Of a stretch of 64,000 nt of DNA, positions 55,887 through 64,000 are shown one piece after another. The position numbers and the translations under genes were made by a program. The stretch comes from Trissonchulus latispiculum. Its lineage: Eukaryota > Nematoda > Enoplea > Enoplida > Ironidae. The stretch is taken from assembly GCA_030248195.1 (NCBI GenBank), contig JASAND010020809.1, positions 62,001 through 126,000 of the forward strand, read 5' to 3'. Position 1 is the stretch's first letter. Each line of letters begins with the position of its first letter. The notes beneath the pieces are model-generated. The model ran no database searches. It saw only the letters and a program-made list of their open reading frames with translations, and was not told where the DNA came from.

Positions 55887-58800
55887 TACTGACGTATAAC
55901 TTAAGCTTGTGCATAAACGGATAAACTGATGCCCTATTTCATTAAAGATTAAAAACGTCGGATTAACTAGATTCATAAATCAGCCGAATATATAGACAGT
56001 ATAATTTGTTGGATTCACACAGCAGGACGAAGATTTAAACTTGAAAACTCGACGAGCGGTTTAAATTTAATTAATTTAGTTAAATTTAAACAGGGTTTAA
56101 ATTAATCTGTAGCGAACAGCACTTAGGTTTCCGCAGTGGAAACAATGAAACAGGGTCACATTAAAATTTTAATTCTGGATACATCAAATAGGGTTGTTGA
56201 AATTAATTCCTATAACTGTTAACTAGCTGGACTAAAATTTGGTCCATCCAGTCCTAGGCTCTGTTTCTTTAGTCTACATTAATCTAAATTTTAATCAGTT
56301 TGATCCTTAGAGAAACAGGACCTAATATAGCACGCGTTTGTTAATCTTTTCTTGCTACTAAACCTTAGACAAACCTAATACAGAAAGTGCAAGACAAAAC
56401 AGACATTGTTGCCTCATATCTTTAATAAAACAAACTTCTATTTCAATGACTTGCCATTTTTCAAGGATTCAGATTTTGAGAAAATCTAACTTGCATTAAA
56501 TGCCAGGAAACAGAATTGACAGACTTTTTGCTCCACATTTCATTTAAGTTAGCCTTCTTTTTTTTGTATTTACACCTAAATGGTGACTATGTTTTCACAG
56601 GCTAACTGCCGCGAATGCATGATTCGTATCTTGTACTTGTTCCCACTTTTTACCAAAGCGAAGTTGAAGTTGTCATATTTCCTGTTGTAGCCTGTGAATC
56701 TGATTAACTGTACGCGCGAAACTTAAATCCATCTTGCCTTTTGTCGCTTGATGTACCATCAAACCGCTGTTATTTTATGCGACTTTTTGCCGCACAGCTT
56801 TTCATTCACTGTTTATCATGGCATTTATTTATTTGTCAACGCAAGGTCCTGTAAAAGTCTGCAATCTATTGTGATAAGTTTGTTGTGTGTCATAAGCTGG
56901 CTGATGACGTTCCGAGTTGAACTGATACCAGGAATTCAGGCAGCATTTCGGTAAATCAGCCATAAAATGTAAACACTGCTTCAGATAAGTAGTCGTTGTG
57001 AACTGATAATTCCGGTACGCCGCACTCCAATTGGCTCTGTTCCGTTTAGGACTACGAAAAAGAATATACTGAAAGCCATTTTGACCTAAAATTACATTGT
57101 AAAAAATTGAAGCATCTTAAAATTTGGAATTTTTGAGAGACATACCCTCTTTGAAGGCAAGGTTGATCCTATAGCATCGAGCACCGCTTTGATGAATGTC
57201 TAAACATAAAGATTTCGTCTGATACCATTAGGAGCACCTGCTGGCCTGGCAGTCAAATAGTATGTTACACTTAGTTACGACCGTATCCGAACAACTCTCG
57301 CTCAACTGCAACTGAGATCTGGCCGTCCCAGACTGTTAAACTTTTCCCGGAATCGACTTGACACGGCATAACGGATATGCACCATTCCCCCGTGGCACTA
57401 ACCATCTTTTCAACTTCCCAGCTTATTTTACTCACCACACTGCTGAAGATTTATAGACTAATCCCTTCGAGGTCGCTCCAGTGATGGACCTTGAGTTGTC
57501 GAGCTGAACGTGACTACTGGAGTTGGCAACAGTAACAAAAGCAACAAAGGCTAAAGCGGTGTTAAAAAATTGACTTTAGTTGTTTCGAAAAGGAGACTCT
57601 TGAGGCCTACACAAGAGCTTTAACTCTTTACACAACTAACTATACATCCTTACTATAACTACTGAGTTCATTTAAGACGTTTGGCGAAACAGATGCCTTT
57701 GCAATACGTCGGATGAAGTTTGTCATTATATGGACACAACTAAACGCATGTGGCGCAACAGCAGCCGTAACTGGCTGTTATGGTCGTAATCCGAGACGCA
57801 AAGTATTGTTTTATGAAATGGTCAAAAATTCGTTGGTATCGAATATTTTATAATCCCTTCATTGATAGATGGATTTTCGTTAAAAAGCCAACAAACTGTG
57901 CAATTTATAGCTAATTCTGTTTTAAAGTAGAGTATGGCAACAACGTCATTTAAAGAACTCAACTTGTAAATAAATGTAACGTGAGAATACAGAATGCAAT
58001 ACAAAATACATAAACAAAGAATACATAAGTAAGTAACAGAAGAATATTACCGTAGATAAAAATTTGAATGCTTAGTCGAATAGTGTAGCACAATTCCAGG
58101 GGATTCAAAGTTATAGACTAGCTAGACTAGCAACCTATCTGTTGTTTTGTAGTTTTTGATTGGCCCAAAGCCTTTCAAGTTCACAAATGTTGTTAAATTA
58201 AACACTGCAACGAAGTCTGCCAAAAACTGTGTTGTTTCAAATGTTAATAAAATGTTCCTCGTTTTTAGAAAACCGCTTCAATAGCTACAAACAGCGCCCA
58301 AGCGTCAGATATTGCAGCATTTACCAATCGTTTCTTTCAATAAAACGGATACAGTAATTAGCGTTTCATTAAAACTTTATTAGAATAAATCCCAGCGGTG
58401 ATGCTGGCAATATTACCACTCCCATCAGTTTTCTGCAAGTGATATTGCCCAATGGTGGTTTGTGTTACCGTTCAGACCTGTTGTTTATATGCTTACTGGC
58501 AAATGAATAAATCTGGCGTTTGAGTAAGTTCCCCAACAAACACAGAATTTACGCATGTGCCCAAGCAGCTAGCAAAACACCATTGAAATTCTAGAATTAT
58601 CGGTATCTGCCCGGACACATCTATATGCCGAATTACTGTCGGGTTAATAAATTAATAGTAAACTAATTTCTTGATTAACTGGCCTATACACACTTCTTGT
58701 GTTTATTGTCTGCTAAAACGTTTGTATACAAGTAAAGTAAGTGTTGTGCTAAGTTGTTTGATTAAGTTGCTGTTAAGCTGTGTTAAGAATAATTACAATT

Positions 58801-60074
58801 TTTCGGGAACTATGCATTTCATTGATTCCTCATACTTTGTGTTGTTAAGTTTTGCTTAAAAGTTGAAAACTAAATTTCTCAAATTTACTTAATTTATGCT
58901 TATTTTTGCTGTTCAAACATTTTTCAACTTCTGGGGGCTTCGTCCCCCGACCCCCATTTTTCTGATGTCAAAACTTTCTGTCTACTATTTTTGCAAACCA
59001 ACATAAAGAAGTTTTGCGCTGCCCGACAGTACTTCAGGCATAGATAATTTAGGCATTTGCCCGAGCAGATAGTTATGATTGTTGGAATTGGCATGGCATT
59101 TACCTATCTGCCAGGGCACATACGTACATTATTGGCCGGGAACTCACGCAAGTGCCCGATTTGTTCATTTGTCCGCAATATATATATAATTTATCATGAT
59201 GCGATCTGTTAAAGTTCCAGCACACGTTCTCGTGCAATACCACCAGCATTTTGATTATCAGATGTCAAAGTTCAAAAAACTGGTAAAGTTTTATCATCAC
59301 AACAAATTCCCTGAACAATTTCGTCAAATATGCTTGTTTCATCACTTCCATCAACAGGTAGGTTTATGTAACAATTACTCATCTTATCATTGAGCTTAAG
59401 TGTATAGCGTGGAAAGTTTACATAAGTTTGCACTGGATTGCACAAAGCTATCTGTGGCAATATTTCGACTGCTGGAATAACATTAGAATTCTCGCAGATT
59501 GCAATGGGGTAAGAGCTTATAACGGCTTTAAGCTTTCATGTATTATTTTCAGCGTTTCTACTATTTTTATCGTCAAATTAAATTATTTTTAATCCAATAT
59601 CCAACTTACCATATTTCTTGCGTTCTAGTCAACAGCTGCATCATCTCTTCAATTGTGGTTAGTCAAATCTTTAAAGCTTTAGAAGTGCTTTCAATAAAAA
59701 GCTTAAAATGTCTAGAATGAGAGCCAGATAGCAATAAGCATACTGCTCAACGGGCAACATTTGATTGAAGTATCATTTACTATTGTTCTATGTTTACTCT
59801 TATTATGAGTGCAAAATAATGACAGTAGGCCACTGTTTTGGTCAGTACGCTATCGACTTGAACACACTGTCTGAGTATCCCAGCTTAAGCATATTATGAA
59901 AGTAGAGCAAGTAAAGTGTGCCTCCGTCTTGACCCGGTAGTGATTAGTGTGATTTCTAGTTGTGGGCTCACTCGTTAGCAATCAGAGTTTAGTTTTGGAA
60001 AGGAAACAGACAGCATGGCAGACAGACACTATTGTAATGAACACTTGCTGTTATGAACGTTTATCTATTTTCAG
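55887..60074. other. Interval between the two transporter copies
   Basis: No supported gene. Contains a small palindromic element (about 56255-56331, CTGTTTCTTTAG and CTTAGAGAAACAG arms), words TGCCCGAGCAGATA/ATCTGCCCGG in both orientations at 58550-59170, and a G-rich repeat remnant near 58915-58960. The unseen first exon of transporter copy B should be near its right end. Confidence 0.6.
56255..56331. mobile_element. 77-bp palindromic mini-element
   Basis: Arms GGCTCTGTTTCTTTAGTCTA and the imperfect complement ATCCTTAGAGAAACAGGACC, with TA on each side. Resembles a very short MITE. Confidence 0.5.
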
Positions 60075-63000
60075 CTCAAAGAACTATGATCTCTGGCATG
60101 GTGGGGTTCGGAAGGTGGAAGGAATATCAAAGTGGACTGCAGTTTTTTTCGTTATTGGTGAAATGGTTGGTGGCGGAGTTGTTGCCATGCCCGGAGCCAT
60201 GCAGCACACAGGTAATATTTATTGTCTTGCTAAGAATTTATAAATTATTTGTATTCGAGGTGGCGACATACATGCCCTTTCTCAAAGCCAGTTTGCGTAG
60301 CTGGCATCTTTTCTGTTTCAATTTTATCCACTTCAGGTTGGTATGGAATTATCGTCCTAGTTTTAAGTGCCATTGTTTCCTGCATTACTGGAGTTCAGTT
60401 GGGATGGTGCTGGACCATGATGCAAGATATGTGGCCGGAGTATCGGTATGATACCAGGCGTCCTTATCAAGCAATGGCTTATCGAGTTGGTGGAAACATT
60501 TTGAGGTTATTTTGTTTCATATACTTGTGGTTGCTTGAAATGAAGTATTTCGATAAGCAGCAACACATTACATTTGGGGATGTGCAGCAATCATAATAGA
60601 CAAGAGACAAAATAGTTGAAGCACAGAAGCACAGAAAGGATTTTGAGACCCTTTTCCAGGAAGCAACATGAATGGGCAAGTAAAAACTGCAGAAATCAGG
60701 AGTGGAACTGTCTGAACTCAGAAAAGCCCGTTAAAAATTTGTTTTAAAAGGTTAAACAAAATTAAAATTCATCTGTAATTAAACTGTTATTAACATTAAA
60801 TATGAAAGCTAAAGTTATTAAACTAACTTTAAGCTATAAAACTGACAAATTCATACAAATAGAACAAACAAACAAATCCTGACAGGATTAACAACGCGAG
60901 TTAATGAATTGTGCAGTCCAATATGTTAATGGCCTTGGTTACTTCTAGTTAAGGCTTTATTAAATCAAACCAAGGGTACATAATAACTACGAGTATGCCA
61001 GTAGGCCAAAAATTATGCTCTGCTCGCTGCGGCTGACCCCCTTCTCCTCAAATCATGCCCATGACTTTTATGAAATTCGCGCGTTAATGCTTGTGTTCTA
61101 AAGCTCAAAGCAGGCACAAAATTCGTGCACGTACAGCTTGTGTTTCTAGCTTAAGCATAGAGCGAGTGAGCGTATCCCTGTTTTGACTATGCACTGATTA
61201 GCGGGGAGTCACTACGGCCTGATTTGCGAGGGGGGGCAGCCGTTAGAAAGCAGATCTAAGTTTTTGCCCCGTAAACTAGGAGCATGCCTAGTGCCACACT
61301 ATTCGTTGTTATGTACTTTTGATGAAACCTATTTTAATACTTAAGAATCATCAAAACAGTTTTTCTGGCTCAAAAGGAGCTACAATTACGATAATTATAT
61401 TATCATCAATAAGGAATTGCATTCTACACTCCAAAAACTGTGGAGGCCTTTACATCAATTTGAATTTCTTTTTAGCATATTTTCATCTGTCTGCATTTTC
61501 ATAACCCTTGCTGGAGCATCGGTGGCTTACATGATTTTGGCATGTCAGGAAATTGAATATATCCTAAACGAGTGTGGTGTTGACTTTTCCTCCTGTTATC
61601 TCATGTTAATCTATTTTGGATTTCTCCTTCCGTTCTTAATGCTTGGAACTCCATCAGACTTTTGGTAAGTAGTAGTGGTGATGGTAATGACTGCTTAAAT
61701 GGTATGGAAATTTTTAAATATTTAACTGACTGTATTTTGACTCTGCTTAAAATAAAAGTGAAAGCATAGAACCATAGAGAATAAAATATCTACATGACCT
61801 ATCAAGTGTAACGCTGACAGTTTAGGTTTGCAGCTTACGGTGCAATGGGCTCTTCAACAATAGCTGCAGTACTCGTCATTGTTGGCAGTCTTTTGGACTA
61901 CAGCAGCTCACCTGATTCGACAGCATCAACTCCTCTAAACCTTACTGTTACGACTACTTCCGTTTCCTCATCGCTGGCAACAACGGCGGAGTCTACAACC
62001 ATCCTAGACTTGTCTTCGGTAGATTGATAGATGTTGCAAAGATAGAATTGCGATTAAATCTTAAATACAGCTTAATGGTGTGCACTCAGTATTGTAAAAT
62101 AATTCGCAATACTTAATAATTAATAATCAAAAATTATGAGATTTCTTTTTATAACTTGCTTCAACAGTTTGTTGCTGACCGAAAGCAGTTTAAGCAATAT
62201 TTTCATTTGAATAGCAAAACCGACGTTTTGTTAAAAATAAAATCATTTATGTTGATTGCTTGACGAATTTGTAGGTAACACACAGTTTGCCATCATTTGT
62301 AAGCTTCGTCCTTGGATACGGAACAGTAACTTTTGGCTACGGAGGTCACAGTGCTTTCCCAACCATGCAGCATGATATGAAAAATCCATCTGACTTTAAC
62401 GCGGCTGTGTTAATTGCATATATTGGTATGGCTGATATTTTTCTTAGTGATGATATTACTTTCCTTGGCAACCTGAAAGTGAATTTCGATTAATCCAAAT
62501 CCTGTACTTTTACTATTTAATCAGAACTTGGATTCACCAAATCTAGGTCATAGTGTGGCATCTGATGATTCACCAATTCAATTTCATTTCTTAGATATTG
62601 CTCGTAGACTGAATTAACGGTTTCCAAGGGTTTGGTCTTAGCAAAACCGATGCTATGGATTTGAAATCTTAAGTGCTTGTTGTAGTGATATTTTGCATAT
62701 ATACACCGGTGGCTATCATTGGATATGTTGTCTATGGTGATTACCTAAGCGGAGACAACAATGGAAATATTACCGGAGCCATGCAGATTCCAGGGATTCG
62801 CATTGCCATTGCAGCTATGATCATTATTCATATTGTGTGCAGCGCCTTGATAATTTTAAATCCGGTTAATCAAGATTTAGAGGAAGCCTTTCGTGTTAAA
62901 CATAGTAAGCTGCAAGTAAATGCTTAATTTCGCTGTCTGATTTAAGTGCAACGGAAAACCATAGCTGGCGCTACTACTAAACGGTATACAGCTAACCAAT

Positions 63001-63974
63001 CCAACTGGAGTAGGGCGTACGAAAAACGAGATTAAGCTTGTACAGTGGTTTTATTTCAGTAGAACGTTAGCCTGAGATAAGATTAGCTTTCTCTGAATAT
63101 TTAAAAGGTAAGAAGGCTTTTCTAGAGATCCTAAATCTTTTAAAGCGACCCATACCATAGAGTTGGATGTAATACAATTTTTTTGTATCTTGAAACCAAA
63201 CTCGTATTAATATTTAGTTATCTGAAGCAGGCTAAATCCGTATTCTACTATAATATGAGGCTATTACTGTAGAATGTAATTCACTGTAATTTACTGTAAT
63301 TCACTGTAATTTGCTGTAATTCACTGCAATTTAGAATTTGGGATCGGCCGTATCATGGTTAGGACTGGTCTACTTGCTCTCATTCTTTTTGTGGCAGAAT
63401 CAATTCCTCAGTTCTCTGTCCTTCTGAGCTTAATTGGTTCCTCAACCATCACACTTCTTACATATGTTTTCCCCTGCTTGTTTCATTTAGTTCTCAAGGC
63501 TAAGCTCCGTAAGCTAGTCAGGTTAGTTTACAAATACTTGAAAAAATATATGATAAAACCGTGATAGTGATTACTTTAAAAAAGTCAAACGCAGTTAAAT
63601 TTAATATTTCGCACTCTCTCATCTTAAACATTTCGCGATGTTCTTGTTTAGGAAACTACAGGAGAAACACGATAACGGAATTTCAATGCTATCATTAGAA
63701 AAGTGAGTGCATGAACAAAGTGACAGTCGGTTATAATTTAAAATTAATGCTTTATTAAAATTTTTTAGTAATTCGTGGGTCATATCATATCTAAAAACAT
63801 TCTATTGAGAAAAAATTGTTAATTATTGAGAAAATATTTACTGTATCTAAAACGTTTCAGTTGAACTTCCAATGTTTCTTTTTACAAATGAAAGTTTGCT
63901 TATTGTGCCTTTAGATATCCTAAAGCAGCTATAGGAAAATCGTCTGCCGTCATTTTTAATGAATCTTCAAATGA
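60075..63974 (+). CDS. AAAP-family amino acid transporter, tandem copy B (nine exons, cut by window edge)
   Basis: Paralogue of the copy at 51195 with the same exon plan: 60075-60211, 60337-60505, 61476-61664, 61826-62018, 62275-62425, 62686-62904, 63335-63521, 63652-63702 and 63915-63974, followed by a GTAAGT donor. Exon lengths are equal to copy A except exon 4 (193 against 190 bp). Protein sequence is close throughout the membrane helices (FFVIGEMVGGGVVAMPGAMQ is identical) but the loop after exon 4 is quite different (SSPDSTASTPLNLTVTTTSV). No stop or frameshift. The last exon and stop lie right of the window. An in-frame ATG at 60036 reads straight into exon 1 and could be a start if no upstream exon exists. 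Confidence 0.93.
60972..61321. mobile_element. hAT-like palindromic MITE (copy 4) in transporter B intron 2
   Basis: 350 bp with ends AAGGGTACATAATAACTA and TTGTTATGTACTTTTG. Flanks ATCAAACC (60964-60971) and ATGAAACC (61322-61329) match at 7 of 8. The orthologous intron of transporter A lacks it, so it inserted after the tandem duplication or was lost in A. Confidence 0.88.
63278..63334 (+). repeat. TTCACTGTAA tandem repeat next to a splice acceptor
   Basis: Five or six imperfect units (TTCACTGTAAT, TTTACTGTAAT) run to the TTTAG acceptor of transporter B exon 7; the last copies serve as the acceptor tract. Confidence 0.75.
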
Positions 63975-64000
63975 GTAAGTGTTGACACATCTTGGTTATT

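Noticed and set aside
59962..60074. In-frame extension of transporter B upstream of exon 1
   Set aside because: The open frame starts at GTG, has no counterpart in copy A (a stop is in that frame), and the acceptor TATTTTCAG at 60074 is shared by both copies. An ATG at 60036 remains a weak alternative.

Overview
The window is nuclear DNA of an invertebrate animal. The genes have many introns with GT/AG borders. They encode metazoan multidomain proteins: a KIF13-type kinesin-3, a long intersectin with EH, SH3, DH, PH and C2 domains, an ALG13 glycosyltransferase subunit, and two tandem AAAP-family amino acid transporters. Exons of the kinesin and intersectin genes are visibly richer in GC than the AT-rich, TACGTA-rich introns around them. 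The stop-to-ATG spacing and the splice acceptor just before the ALG13 start would fit a lineage with spliced-leader operons, but the phylum cannot be fixed from the sequence alone.

Layout: 316-14429 (minus strand) holds 21 phase-consistent exons of a KIF13/Khc-73 kinesin, running off the left edge at its 3' end and lacking recognisable exons for the first part of the motor. 14430-20321 is repeat-rich: a perfect palindrome, a 149-bp satellite array, a foldback element and small hAT-like insertions. 20322-21802 (plus) carries the last two exons of an unrecognised small coiled-coil gene, followed after 105 bp by the first exon of ALG13. No ALG13 continuation was recognised in 21803-25995. 25996-39604 (plus) is a complete intersectin of 1808 residues in only four coding exons. 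39605-51194 is gene-poor and packed with nested non-autonomous DNA transposons. 51195-55886 and 60075-63974 (plus) are two tandem copies of an amino acid transporter, with nine shared exons at identical phases. The second copy is cut by the right edge.

Functional links: kinesin-3 of the KIF13 group moves vesicles, and intersectin scaffolds clathrin-mediated endocytosis and activates Cdc42 through its DH-PH unit. Both act in membrane traffic, but their adjacency is probably chance. The strongest unusual material is non-coding. Many short inverted-repeat elements from several families have their subterminal zones tiled, in both orientations, with a short word private to that family. Several are nested inside each other with target-site duplications still readable. 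In intersectin, one splice donor overlaps a stop codon and a poly(A) hexamer, which could switch between short and long isoforms.
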